Assembly (NCBI RefSeq): GCF_037911585.1
Contig: NZ_JBAJNS010000001.1
Coordinates: forward strand, 748,001-812,000
Source: Streptomyces sp. GSL17-111
Lineage (GTDB): Bacteria; Actinomycetota; Actinomycetes; Streptomycetales; Streptomycetaceae
Direction of reading: 5' to 3'
Length of the DNA stretch: 64,000 nt
In this document: positions 47,501 through 55,654 of the stretch, one piece after another
How positions within the stretch are numbered: the stretch's first letter is position 1
Layout: every line of letters starts with the position of its first letter
Made by a program: the position numbers and the translations under genes
The notes under the pieces: model-generated
What the model saw: only the letters and a program-made list of their open reading frames with translations
What the model was told of the DNA's origin: nothing
Databases searched by the model: none

Positions 47501-49835
47501 CCACCCGGACGCGCTCGGCGAAGGCACCCACCGCTTTGGCCAGTTTGGTGCGCGTGCCGAGTACGCCCCGAAGCCTGCGGCCCACGCTCAGCCCGTCGTG
47601 AAGAGTCGTGGCCGAGGCGAGCGCGGCCGGAGGCTCGTCGTCCTCCAGCCCGGTGACGAGTGCCGGACCGAGTTCCCCGAGTGCGGTTCCGGCGGTGTCC
47701 AGAGCGGCGGTGACGGCCTCGTGCCGCGTCCTGACCTGCCAGTCCTGGCCGACGAACACCGCTTCCAGCGCTTCCCCCACCCACGGCTCGGCAGCCGCGG
47801 CCATGGCCGCGGCACGGACACGGGCGGCGGCGAAGACATCCAGGGCGGCGTCGAGGCGCTGCTGTTCCTTTTCGGTGAGTCGGTCCACCGGCTCGTCGTA
47901 TGCGGACGCGCCGGGTTCCCGGGCCGCGGCGGTGTGCGCCTCCTCCGCCGTCCGCACCACGGCGACGGCCTGCTCGAAGTCGCCCGGCGAGGGCAGCTCG
48001 GCGGGACCTGGCACCTCCGCCGCCAGGGAGCGCAGCTCGGGGGTGTACGCACGGGCCGTGTGGAGCAGCCGCAGCGCCTCCTCGGCGGTGACGGCGGGCT
48101 GTTCCTGGGGCACCGATCCGATCCAGGAATAGCTCGGCGCCTCGGCGGCCAGGCGTTCGGCGATCTCCTGGAGGCTGCCGCTGTAGTCACCGAGGTCGGC
48201 GGTGAAGCGCCGGGTCTCCTGCTCGCGCAGCGTGGCGAGTTCTTTCAGCAACTGGTGCTGGGCGTCCCGGGCGGTGGCCAATCGCGCCTCGAACCGGGCG
48301 ATCTCGCTCTGCGCGTGGCGGGGGTCGAAACCGGAGTACTCGCGAAGGATGCGTTGGACCGAGGCCTCCAGTTCCCGTTGGGCCTGACGGCCGTCCTCGG
48401 TTCGGCTCACGCACAGGTCCCGTACGTCCCGGGGCAGTTTGTCGCGCAGCACCCGCAGTGCGCGCGGCGTGTGGCTGGTGATCAACACCCGCTTGCCGCG
48501 CGCGAGCAGATCGGTGACGAGGTTGGCGATCGTGTGGGTCTTGCCGGTGCCGGGTGGCCCTTGGACGACGACCAGCCGGTTCTCCCGCAGCCGTTCGGCG
48601 ATGGTGCGCTGCTCCTCGTTGGCGGGAAGGGCGAAGTACACCTCACCCGCCGTGCCGTCCGGTGCCCGCCGGTCGGCGGCGGTGAAGGCGCCTTCCGCGC
48701 CCGCCAGGTAGCGGAGCAGCTCGGTGGGCCGCTCACCGCCCTCGATGCGTCCGGCGATTCCCGACAGCGCCTCAAGCGTGGCGCGCCCGGTCCGTTCACG
48801 CAGCACGAGCGCCGGGGTGAAGCCGACGACGGGGGTGTCCAGCGTGTGCGGTCGCTGAAGCGCACCGTCGCGCTCGTACCGGCCGGCGCTGTGCGCGGCG
48901 TTGACCCAGCTTTCCAGGGCCGTGTGCAGGCACTCCAGATGCTCCGACCGGGTGGCGTCCGCCGCCTGCTTCAGCGCCTCGCGGATCTCGTCGTAGACGT
49001 CCTGGGGAACGTGCTGGGCGGCGTCCAGCATGGACTGTTCCAGCTGGAGGCCCAGCGTGCCACCGTCCGGCGCGGCGGTCAGCGTGCCGGTGGCGGAGTC
49101 GAGGTGCAGGGTCGCCCGGTGGGTGACGAGGTGCCGTTCCACCCGGGCGCCGTCCGGGGAGCGCCAGGTGAGGCGCCCGAAACCGAGGACGAGCTCGAAG
49201 GACTCGCCAAGGTTCCGTGCGTCGTCGTGCATCTTGTGCAGCCGGTCGTACAGACGCACCAGCGGGTCGACGTCCCGGCGGCGCTCCGCCCACTGGTACC
49301 AGCTCGCCTTCCACGCCGCGTAGCGCTGCTCGATGTCCTTCCGGTCGGGATGGTCGGCCAGCTTGGTGTAGGTCTTTTCGAGGCTGACGCCCCAGGTGCC
49401 CTCCGGAGGCGCAGCCTCCCTGCTGCGGCGCAGGTCAGGGGCGTGCCGCGCGGTGAAGTCGCGTACCCGGGCCAGGTCCACCCAGTCGGTGAGCGATGAC
49501 GGGAGCGTGGGCGGCTCGTCGAGTCGGGGGCGCCGCACGGTCAGCCACGCCGGCTCGCTCCCCGCGTCCTCGGTCCACGGCAGACCGGTGACCCTGGGGT
49601 CGTCGGGCAGATCGGCGAACCAGACCACCCCCAGCGCTCCGTCCAGTGTGCGCACCGGGCGCACCCGCGACTCCTCCGCCGCGGCCAGGAACCGAAAGAT
49701 CTGACGGATGCGGGCCGACTCGTCCGAGGTCCGGCCGGCCTTCCGCGGGTGCGGGAGGGGTCCGGTCCTGTCCGGGTCGGGATGAGCCGAACCGGCCTCT
49801 TCCGTAACGCTGTCAGCCTCGTCGTGCGCGCTCAT
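44586..49835 (-). CDS. SF1 helicase fused to a Vsr/DUF559-like nuclease and a GreA/GreB-C-like domain
   Basis: 1749 residues. An N-terminal region of about 400 residues is unassigned. Then comes an SF1 (AAA_11/AAA_12, Upf1-like) helicase: Walker A GPPGTGKT from 426, long coiled-coil insert, Walker B DEAS from 1105, motif GDGKQVSPS, then NAEDFQGDERD and NVAASRARDQVW near the end. Around 1400-1500 is a small PD-(D/E)xK nuclease of the Vsr/MTES_1575 type (HAIDLVVEGG, then VECDGDKF from 1446). A Glu/Pro-rich linker follows, and the last 70 residues (SPASPLGQALMW, then a short beta segment) resemble the C-terminal domain of GreA/GreB. Helicase-nucleases of this kind recur in defence islands. It lies just upstream of drmA on the same strand and may be co-transcribed. 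It is not a standard DISARM component. Confidence 0.82.
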   Translation of the reverse strand: MSAHDEADSVTEEAGSAHPDPDRTGPLPHPRKAGRTSDESARIRQIFRFLAAAEESRVRPVRTLDGALGVVWFADLPDDPRVTGLPWTEDAGSEPAWLTVRRPRLDEPPTLPSSLTDWVDLARVRDFTARHAPDLRRSREAAPPEGTWGVSLEKTYTKLADHPDRKDIEQRYAAWKASWYQWAERRRDVDPLVRLYDRLHKMHDDARNLGESFELVLGFGRLTWRSPDGARVERHLVTHRATLHLDSATGTLTAAPDGGTLGLQLEQSMLDAAQHVPQDVYDEIREALKQAADATRSEHLECLHTALESWVNAAHSAGRYERDGALQRPHTLDTPVVGFTPALVLRERTGRATLEALSGIAGRIEGGERPTELLRYLAGAEGAFTAADRRAPDGTAGEVYFALPANEEQRTIAERLRENRLVVVQGPPGTGKTHTIANLVTDLLARGKRVLITSHTPRALRVLRDKLPRDVRDLCVSRTEDGRQAQRELEASVQRILREYSGFDPRHAQSEIARFEARLATARDAQHQLLKELATLREQETRRFTADLGDYSGSLQEIAERLAAEAPSYSWIGSVPQEQPAVTAEEALRLLHTARAYTPELRSLAAEVPGPAELPSPGDFEQAVAVVRTAEEAHTAAAREPGASAYDEPVDRLTEKEQQRLDAALDVFAAARVRAAAMAAAAEPWVGEALEAVFVGQDWQVRTRHEAVTAALDTAGTALGELGPALVTGLEDDEPPAALASATTLHDGLSVGRRLRGVLGTRTKLAKAVGAFAERVRVDGRAPEDVEGAAKVLARVRLELALDQVESEWGGGGTSAWRSHGPRLARLRQDAETLDALLELGAARTEVISAAATSPELAAAPWQDRAVESAVRALLRARVTLREAERSRRLIAEAEDLLRTWTDRPGASPALALAREAVVAVDAAAYRAACGGLAEVREAARLRAAHGSALTPVQEGFPALAKRIVAAPDEPEWEERLVGLADAWAWSAWRERLERLTDPEVERACHARLAEADAEVRIMLSRLAAARAWHGSLSVLTGDQTTALKAYQQAAGRIRGKYQHRYRQAAQEALRDAQAAVPAWIMPLHQVAETVPMEHPGVFDVVIVDEASQSGLEAMLLTWLADRIVVVGDGKQVSPSHVGLRQDEYFGLQDKHLTGLDSSRKSLFGPDTSLFDLAEALAGGRGTLMLKEHFRCMPEIISFSNELAYNGDLLPLRQYGADRLPPVRTVHVPDGEAMGSSGRTVNQAEAEALVSALVACSADPSYAGRTMGVISLRSSKAHIQELENLLVARLPYEEREDRRIRVGNAEDFQGDERDIMFLSCLDSATTSAGSVRGGYSGKTYEQRINVAASRARDQVWVFHSATTEQFHENDLRRAYLDHLTRPAEEAEAVVSGEVHPDQRHEAFENLFQQRVYLELTGRGYRVRPQYQVGRHAIDLVVEGGTRRLAVECDGDKFAEGEDAATAAARQRDLERVDWTFVRLRGSRFHWDRQQAMDPVWAALDRLGIEPVPETDSSTPATVSVESAEAAVRTQPADEAEPIELIEPIESEPAEPMETPTTGAVVGSGYDAPEEAAALEPEPEPEPKGGEPAPPPLTGRRQGFPVSEVAPDCYQRVLRELHQLQRVLSRPDEDPGDVDPANLVFYRMTQRERRDRYEKRAAFLRSFLDAVSGSAETDDATVVVPGSLLTLELDGEVDDSLFTIAEMAGEGVECVSPASPLGQALMWRPQGQRVEYSAADGRVRHAVIRAIRSR

Positions 49836-50077
49836 GGATCACCCCACCCGTGCGGTCCGCCATCACCTGGCGTAGGAAGCCCTCATCGCAGCTCCCCGGA
49901 GCACCCGTTCGACGGCGCGCGACGGCACCCGGGCAACTCTGTGAACTGAGTACACGGAGACATTAGCAGTAAGTCGTGTTAGTTTCCCACGGGCTGCTGG
50001 GATACGGTGACACTTCGTTACACCCCAGCGCCACCATCGCGACGCGAGCGCTCACGTGAGAATTCGGGGGGAGACCC
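49836..50077. promoter_or_regulatory. Divergent promoter region between helicase-nuclease and GmrSD-like genes
   Basis: 242 bases between two divergent starts. The middle (about 49940-49985) is locally A/T-rich. GGGGGAG before ATG 50078 is the ribosome site of the right-hand gene; GGGTGGGG precedes the left-hand ATG 49835. No confident -10/-35 pair or operator was recognised. Confidence 0.4.
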
Positions 50078-52627
50078 ATGCGCGCCCAGGAAATCACCTT
50101 CCTCAAGCTCGTCCAAGGCGAGAAGCAGTTCCAGGTGCCGCTGTACCAGCGCACCTACAGCTGGGGTCGCGAGCAGTTGCAACGGCTGTGGGACGACATC
50201 ACCGAGCTGGTCGAGCAGCAGCTCTCCGGCCAGTCGCCCGCACCCCACTTCCTCGGCTCCGTCGTCCTGGCGCCCGGCCGCCTCCAGGCCGGGGGCGTGC
50301 AGCGCTGGCTGGTCGTGGACGGCCAGCAGCGCCTGACCACGCTGATGCTCCTGGTCACCGCCCTTCGGGACCACCTCAAGGAAGCGGGCGACGACCGCGC
50401 CGTGGACCGGGTGCACCGGCAGCTGCTGGTCAACGAGTTCCACGAGGGGTACGACCACTACCGTCTGCTGCCCACGCAGGCGGACCGGGACGCCTACACC
50501 GCGTGCGTCGAGGCCACCCCCCTGGCCGGCGGCGCGGACAACATCGGCGCCGCCTACCGGTATTTCCGCGGTGTCCTCGCCGAAGGGGCGACCGAGCGGG
50601 ACGAGACGTGGTCCGGCGCCGTGGAGACCGTACTGAAGGACCTGCTCTCCATCGTCGAGATCACCGCCGAGCGGGGCGACAACGTCTACCGGATCTTCGA
50701 GTCGATCAACAACACGGGCGTCGGTCTCAGCCAGAGCGACCTGCTGCGCAACTACCTCTTCATGCTGCTGCCCCAGCGCGGGGAACGCGTCTACCACGAG
50801 CTGTGGTTGCCGATGCAGCAGCAGCTCGGACCGAAGAACCTGGAGCTGCTGGTCTGGCTGGACCTGGTGGTCAGGGGCAACGAGCGGGCCAAGCAGGGGG
50901 ACATCTACCGGGAGCAGCAGAAGCGGTTGGAGCCCCTGGCCAAGGACGAGGCGGCACTCCAGCAGGAAATCGCCCAGCTCGCCGAACGCGGCCAGCGGCT
51001 CCTGCGCATCCTGGAACCGCACCGCGAGCCGTCCGCGCCGCTGCGGACCGCCCTGGAGCGGCTCGCCGCCTGGGGCGGCCAGACCCACTACCCGCTCGCG
51101 CTGCACCTGCTGAACCTCATCGACGCCGGCAGCACCACCCCCGAAGAGGTGGCGGAGGCCCTCGGCTACGTCGAGTCGTACCTGGTGCGCCGACTGATCT
51201 GTCAGACGCCGACGACCGGCCTGAACCGCATCTTCATGGAAGCGCCGAGGGGCCTGGAGCAGGACCGCTCCCCCGCCGAGGCGGTGCGGCGCTTCCTCTC
51301 CGGCCGACGCCGCCGGTGGCCGAGCGACGAGGAGCTGCGCGAGGCGATCGCCTCCAAGCCGTTCTACTGGAGCGGGCGGCCCATCCAGCGGACCTACATC
51401 CTGCGGCGCCTGGAGGAGAGTTACGCCTCCGCCGAACCGGTGGACTTCACCCAGGCGTCCCTCACCCTGGAGCACATCCTGCCGCAGCGCCCGGCCCAGG
51501 CGTGGTTCGAACTTCTCGCCGAAGAGACGGAGGACGGGCAGACCCCCCAGGAGCTGTACGACCTGCTGGTGCACACCCTGGGCAACCTCACGCTCAGCGG
51601 GGAGAACTCCAAGCTCTCCAACCACCCGTTCCGCCGCAAGCAGGCGATCCTCGACTCCAGCGCCCTGCACATGAACCAGGAGATCGCGGCCTCCGGGGAC
51701 CGCTGGGGCAAGAAGGAGATCCTGGAGCGGGCCGGCCGGCTCACCGAGCGCGCCGTCCGCCTGTGGCCGGGCCCGATCGGTGCCGTCGCCTCCGTCACCG
51801 AGGAGTCTCCGGACTGGGCCGACCTGCGGGCCGCGCTGGTCGCGATGCCCAGCGGCACCTGGACGACGTACGGGGACATCGCCGAGCTCATCGGCCGCCA
51901 CCCGCTGGTGGTCGGCAACTACCTGGCCAACACCCCGGGAGTCCTCGGGGCTTACCGTGTGCTCACCTCCGACGGCAAGGTCTCACCGGGCTTCCGGTGG
52001 CCCGAAGGCGGGCGCACGGACCCGCCCCAGCAGATCCTGGAGAGCGAAGGCGTCTCCTTCAACTCCACCGGTCGCGCCGACCGTTCCCACCGTCTCGACG
52101 CCGCAGACCTGGCGACGCTGCTGGGCAAGGACGTCCAGCAGGAGACCGTGCACGACCCGCTGCCGGAGGCGGAGAACGCCGAGGCCGCGCGACGCTTCGA
52201 GGCCCAGCTGAAGGAGCACCACCCCGACGCGGTGGACGGCGTCCTAACCGCACTGGACTTCTGGCGGCGCCAGGGTGGCTACCTCAACTACGGCCGCCAC
52301 GAGGAGACGAGTTGCTTCCCCGTCCTGGACGCCGGCACCGCGCGCCAGCCGCACGACCTGTGGCCGCTGGCGCTCTACCCGGTCTCCGGCACGGCCGAGG
52401 TCGTCTTCCAGGCCTTGAAGACGCGCAGCCCCTTCGACGACACCGAGCAGCGACGCGAACTGCTGCGGCGGCTGAACGAGATCGACGGCATCGAGCTGGC
52501 CGAGGCCAAGCTGGAGCTGCGCCCGTCCTTTTCCCTGCACGTCTTCGCCGAGCACGGTGAGGAGATCAGCGCGGTGCTGGAGTGGTTCGTCCACACGGCG
52601 GCCCTGGACCTGGCGCGGCGGGGCTGA
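50078..52627 (+). CDS. GmrSD-like restriction protein (DUF262-DUF1524) with an alkyltransferase-like DNA-binding domain
   Basis: 849 residues. N-terminal DUF262 (GmrS-like): QVPLYQRTYSW, then DGQQR at 81-85, the NTP-binding signature. DUF1524 (GmrD-like His-Me nuclease): EHILPQ at 465-470, then LGNLTLSG and FRRKQAIL. Single-chain S-D fusions restrict modified, often glucosylated, DNA with NTP hydrolysis. Residues about 578-660 resemble the DNA-binding half of O6-alkylguanine transferases (GTWTTYGDIAELIG, then AYRVLTSDGKVS) but without the reactive PCHR cysteine, as in alkyltransferase-like (ATL) proteins; a flipped modified base could be read there. The C-terminal 130 residues (VSGTAEVVFQALKTRSPFDD...) resemble a domain seen at the end of other restriction-like proteins. 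Transcribed away from the helicase-nuclease. Confidence 0.82.
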   Translation: MRAQEITFLKLVQGEKQFQVPLYQRTYSWGREQLQRLWDDITELVEQQLSGQSPAPHFLGSVVLAPGRLQAGGVQRWLVVDGQQRLTTLMLLVTALRDHLKEAGDDRAVDRVHRQLLVNEFHEGYDHYRLLPTQADRDAYTACVEATPLAGGADNIGAAYRYFRGVLAEGATERDETWSGAVETVLKDLLSIVEITAERGDNVYRIFESINNTGVGLSQSDLLRNYLFMLLPQRGERVYHELWLPMQQQLGPKNLELLVWLDLVVRGNERAKQGDIYREQQKRLEPLAKDEAALQQEIAQLAERGQRLLRILEPHREPSAPLRTALERLAAWGGQTHYPLALHLLNLIDAGSTTPEEVAEALGYVESYLVRRLICQTPTTGLNRIFMEAPRGLEQDRSPAEAVRRFLSGRRRRWPSDEELREAIASKPFYWSGRPIQRTYILRRLEESYASAEPVDFTQASLTLEHILPQRPAQAWFELLAEETEDGQTPQELYDLLVHTLGNLTLSGENSKLSNHPFRRKQAILDSSALHMNQEIAASGDRWGKKEILERAGRLTERAVRLWPGPIGAVASVTEESPDWADLRAALVAMPSGTWTTYGDIAELIGRHPLVVGNYLANTPGVLGAYRVLTSDGKVSPGFRWPEGGRTDPPQQILESEGVSFNSTGRADRSHRLDAADLATLLGKDVQQETVHDPLPEAENAEAARRFEAQLKEHHPDAVDGVLTALDFWRRQGGYLNYGRHEETSCFPVLDAGTARQPHDLWPLALYPVSGTAEVVFQALKTRSPFDDTEQRRELLRRLNEIDGIELAEAKLELRPSFSLHVFAEHGEEISAVLEWFVHTAALDLARRG

Positions 52628-52786
52628 CACCACACGGGCGGCGGGAGCTGGGTTCCGGGCACACCTTGCTCGGCACGCCTGGCGGGCCATGCTGGACGAG
52701 CGAACCCCACCGAACCGCGTGGACGAGGTGAACGACCTTCTCGACGGCGAAGGCCGCTACGCTCCGGGGGAGGACGACGAGTACAA

Positions 52787-52808
52787 GTGGGTATGCGAAC
52801 ATACCCAC
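52787..52808 (+). terminator. Small hairpin downstream of the GmrSD-like gene
   Basis: GTGGGTATG / CATACCCAC stem with a CGAA loop, about 160 bases after the stop codon. Distance and the absence of a T-run make a terminator role uncertain; it could be an operator-like palindrome. Confidence 0.3.
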
Positions 52809-53042
52809 CACGGCCTGGGCAGTAGCCCTTGCGGGTGCAGGTATTGCCCACCGCCATACAAGTGCAGGGCGCATGGGCAAACACCGCCGACCCGATCAAC
52901 GCTTACGCCCATGCGACGTCGGCCGCCGATGGACCTCTACCGATGCCACGGCCCCGTGCAAGGCAGCACTGGACACCTGCGGCCCAACGAACCGCACGAG
53001 CCGTTCGGGCACGGACGCCGACTTCGGGGCGGCCCAGAGGTA

Positions 53043-53216
53043 TCAACGGAATGCGTGGCACCGCACGAAGGACTTGAGCGTCTCGCGCCTGCCCCGGCGC
53101 CGCGCCGGGCTGCTGGCGAACACCGACTCGGAGGCGACCGAGGTCTCGCTGGCGCCGTAGCCCATACCAGTGCCGATGTCCTCGGCGAAGGTGTCGGAGA
53201 CGGTCGCCAACAGCAT
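53043..53216 (-). CDS. Possible small ORF, 57 residues, unknown
   Basis: ATG 53216 to TGA 53043. Nearly every codon ends in G or C, as in real Streptomyces genes, and the product is Ser/Glu/Ala-rich in the first half (GTGMGYGASETSVASE) and Arg-rich after residue 38. Ribosome site is weak. It could be a small gene or the decayed start of a larger one; no homologue is recognised. Confidence 0.25.
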   Translation of the reverse strand: MLLATVSDTFAEDIGTGMGYGASETSVASESVFASSPARRRGRRETLKSFVRCHAFR

Positions 53217-53296
53217 CTCACGAACCTACCCGACGACCTTCAGTTACCTGAAAATAGTGTCGGACACCTCCGGCATGCGACCTTAAGAGAGTTCCT

Positions 53297-54259
53297 GTGA
53301 TCAGCGAGAACCGCCCCTCGGCGTCACCAACAGACCTTGCTCGTCTGAAGCAGCACTTCGGTGGCGCGACGCCTCCAACGTCGCACACAGCCCCGGTGCG
53401 ATCACCCCATCTGTCTGGTCAGTCTGGTAACGCGCTCTACGAATACGCACACATGGGGAGAGTTCGATCGAGTGCCAATCTTCGTGAGGGCACTGGTGAT
53501 CCCGACCTCTTCGACCGCTTGGCCGACATCGCGGAGCGCGAGAACTGGGACGGGAGGGAGGGGGACTCGCCCGGCGGCAACCGCATCCTTCGCAATTACG
53601 TCCGATGGACGTTCGAGCGCGCTCACCAGCAGGGCAAGATCTCGACGAGCAGCGACGCGTCCTACTCCGCCTTCAATACAGGACTGGCAGCTGCGCGACA
53701 GGAGACCATCTACGGGCTCTTCCGTCGCAACGACCGGTCCGACAGCCAGCCGTGGGTCTTCGTTGACTGGTGTCTGGAGAGCAAGCGTGACTTCATGGAC
53801 CATTTCCCACCCTCGCTCCGCCCCGACTTCGTGACCTACACCGAGAACCCGGCGGACTACGTCTACGACTGGCGTCGAGAAGTCGTTGTCAGCGTGGACC
53901 ACATCCTGGACGATCAGGGCAACCTTGCCCGGTTTCCCGCAACGCTCCAGGCCAACCCCCACCTTGCACGTATGGCCCTGAAAGGCGCCGTCGACGGAGC
54001 AGTGGGCCGAGTCCGCCGCAACTACAAGGCAGCCGTACCCACCTGGTATCCGGCGCAGGACACGGTTCAGCTCCTGCTCCCGCTGTCGCTCCTCGAGGCC
54101 GGCATGGTGGACCTCGCGCTGGTGGTCTCCCGACAAGGAGAGTTCTATCGTGGCCACACAGTTCTCACGACCGCCATGGCATACAACAACGCTCGGCTGC
54201 TGGCTCGCCCCGACAGCGACTGGCTGCAACCCGCTGCCGACGAAGAGGCTTCGTCGTAG
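53297..54259 (+). CDS. DUF3825-like protein of unknown function
   Basis: 320 residues from GTG 53297. The C-terminal half matches my memory of DUF3825 domains: a WYPAQDTVQLLLPLSL segment, then DLALVVSRQGEFYRGHTVLT and MAYNNARLLARPDSDWL at the end. The N-terminal half (NRILRNYVRWTFERA, SAFNTGLAAARQETIYGLF) is helical. No catalytic motif can be named. DUF3825 occurs in bacteria and eukaryotes, often beside RNA- or nucleic-acid-related domains, but its role is not established. Codon use is less G/C-biased at third positions than in neighbours, hinting at separate acquisition. It is isolated on the plus strand between the GmrSD-like gene and the convergent DUF397 gene. Confidence 0.6.
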   Translation: MISENRPSASPTDLARLKQHFGGATPPTSHTAPVRSPHLSGQSGNALYEYAHMGRVRSSANLREGTGDPDLFDRLADIAERENWDGREGDSPGGNRILRNYVRWTFERAHQQGKISTSSDASYSAFNTGLAAARQETIYGLFRRNDRSDSQPWVFVDWCLESKRDFMDHFPPSLRPDFVTYTENPADYVYDWRREVVVSVDHILDDQGNLARFPATLQANPHLARMALKGAVDGAVGRVRRNYKAAVPTWYPAQDTVQLLLPLSLLEAGMVDLALVVSRQGEFYRGHTVLTTAMAYNNARLLARPDSDWLQPAADEEASS

Positions 54260-54572
54260 CGAAGCCCGGCCACAGACGCTGCGGGAACACCACAAGGGTG
54301 CCCTGGCGGCCTCCTGCAAAGGGTTCGTCGACCCCCCTGTGCCCCGCCCGGCAAAACCGCATGTCCAACGTGGTGACGTGGAGATGCCGCGCATCAGCGA
54401 ACCCGGCGCGACGCTGACACGGCATACCGAGGATCTGTGGGCGCTCAACCCTCAGACGGCGGTCGTCCGCCGCTCAAGCCGCGCACCCCTGACAGCAGCC
54501 CCCAACCGAGGTACGGCGCAGCACCCGTGTCGCCTCCCCGGCACGGGGACGGGGCGGCGACACGGACACGGC
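54260..54572. other. Convergent intergenic region, no gene seen
   Basis: 313 bases between the convergent DUF3825-like and DUF397 genes. Apart from the hairpin at 54525-54565, no coding frame with normal bias or recognised product was found. Confidence 0.5.
54525..54565 (-). terminator. Hairpin terminator of the HTH/DUF397 cassette
   Basis: Ten-bp outer stem CCGTGTCGCC / GGCGACACGG with an inner CCCCG / CGGGG stem, seven bases past the DUF397 stop on the minus strand. Convergent genes on both sides make a bidirectional role possible. Confidence 0.65.
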
Positions 54573-54788
54573 TCAGAGCCGGTTGGCGCTGACGGCCTGG
54601 ACGAAGGCGTTCCAGGCATCCGCCCTGGTCCGAAAGCCGGGAACGACGACGTCCTTGGAGTCCCGCACGGCGAGCCCGCCGGGCAGGTCGGCGACCTCGA
54701 CGCACTCGCCGCCGTTTGCGCTGTAGGACGACTTGCGCCAGGCTGCCGCGCTCAGACTGACGGCGTGCACGTCGCGGTTGTGATTCAC
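54573..54788 (-). CDS. DUF397 family small protein
   Basis: 71 residues. Typical DUF397 layout: WRKSSYSANGGECVEVA, then VRDSKD and a C-terminal helix (TRADAWNAFVQAV). The start GTG overlaps the stop of the HTH gene (GTGA), so the two are translationally coupled. DUF397 proteins accompany Scr1/WhiJ-type regulators in many copies across Streptomyces genomes and are thought to interact with or counteract the partner regulator; some pairs behave like toxin-antitoxin or developmental switches. Which applies here is not visible. Confidence 0.92.
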   Translation of the reverse strand: MNHNRDVHAVSLSAAAWRKSSYSANGGECVEVADLPGGLAVRDSKDVVVPGFRTRADAWNAFVQAVSANRL

Positions 54789-55654
54789 AGCATGCTTCCT
54801 TCCATGATCTTCCTGATCTTCTCCCGTGAGTCGTCCACGGGCAGCGCTGCGGCGACAACCCGCTCGAACGCCATCTCGAAGACCTTCACGTCGTCGTCAG
54901 CTTCCACGAACTGGCCACCCCGCAGGTTCTCCAGGAACGCTACGGTCGGCCACGGCTGCGGAAAGCGAACAACCTCGAACAAGCCCATCATCCCAGGGTG
55001 CGCGGTAGCACTGAGTGGCATGACCTGAATGGTGATGCTGGGCACCTCCGTCATGTCGAGCAAGTGCCGGAGCTGCTCTCGCATCATCGACGGATGTGAC
55101 GCCGACCGGTGGTACAGGGCGGCTTCATGGATCACGGCCCACAAGGTCAGCGAGCGTTGCGGACGGGTGAGCACGGCCTGGCGCGTCTTACGGACCTCCG
55201 CAAGCGCGTGCACCTCCTCGGGAGTCCGAGTGATCGCAGTCGCCGCGATGGCCTCTCGCGCGTAGGCGCCGGTCTGGAGCAGCCCAGGGACGAGGTTGGG
55301 CGAGTAGATGTGCGTGGACTCGGCGTCCTCCTCCTGCGCGATGTAGTCCCGATAGCCGTGTGCGACCACGCTCCCGTAGGTCTGCCACCAGCCACGCTTC
55401 CCCGCGTCCTTGGCCAGCCCCTCCAGGGCTCCGATCACCTGCTGGTCCTCGACCCCGTAGGCGCTGACGAGCGGTGCGACCTCGTTCGGCTTGATGTGCG
55501 CCTTGGCGTTCTCGATTCTCGACAGCTTGGTGGCATCCCAGCCGACGAGCGCTGCCGCTGCTTCCAGCGTGTACCCGGACTGGTTTCGAAGGTCACGCAG
55601 ATGTCCTCCAAGGCGCCGTCGGCGCAGGGTGGCAACAGGCTTCACGGTCGGCAT
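54785..55654 (-). CDS. XRE-family HTH regulator with DUF5753 (Scr1/WhiJ type)
   Basis: 289 residues. N-terminal XRE helix-turn-helix (about 15-70: LRDLRNQSGYTLEAAAALVG, then KLSRIENAK), followed by the DUF5753 ligand/partner-binding domain (SPNLVPGLLQTGAYARE, then LRHLLDMTEVPSITIQVMPL and HPGMMGLFEVVRFP). This is the standard abaA/whiJ-like cassette with DUF397 downstream. A 16-bp palindrome in the upstream gap is a candidate operator. The cassette interrupts the DISARM gene order but probably acts as an independent regulatory module. Confidence 0.92.
   Translation of the reverse strand: MPTVKPVATLRRRRLGGHLRDLRNQSGYTLEAAAALVGWDATKLSRIENAKAHIKPNEVAPLVSAYGVEDQQVIGALEGLAKDAGKRGWWQTYGSVVAHGYRDYIAQEEDAESTHIYSPNLVPGLLQTGAYAREAIAATAITRTPEEVHALAEVRKTRQAVLTRPQRSLTLWAVIHEAALYHRSASHPSMMREQLRHLLDMTEVPSITIQVMPLSATAHPGMMGLFEVVRFPQPWPTVAFLENLRGGQFVEADDDVKVFEMAFERVVAAALPVDDSREKIRKIMEGSML

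Larger units (their letters stand above)
52628..53296. other. 669-base gap with a hairpin and coding-like fragments
   Basis: No established gene. From 52690 (+) the first 30-odd codons (MLDERTPPNRVDEVNDLL) look coding in composition but the frame then loses bias. On the minus strand, 53043-53216 holds a 57-codon frame with strong third-position G/C. A 9-bp perfect hairpin lies at 52787-52808. The stretch looks like worn gene remnants. The last 50 bases include the leader of the next gene, with AAGAGAG before its GTG. Confidence 0.45.

Noticed and set aside
47376..49499. 707-codon plus-strand frame across the helicase-nuclease gene
   Set aside because: Shadow; no recognisable protein, and the minus-strand gene is continuous through it.
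52557..53300. Plus-strand frame through the gap after the GmrSD-like gene
   Set aside because: Starts inside the preceding gene; only a short part near 52690 looks coding and the rest loses codon bias; no domain recognised.
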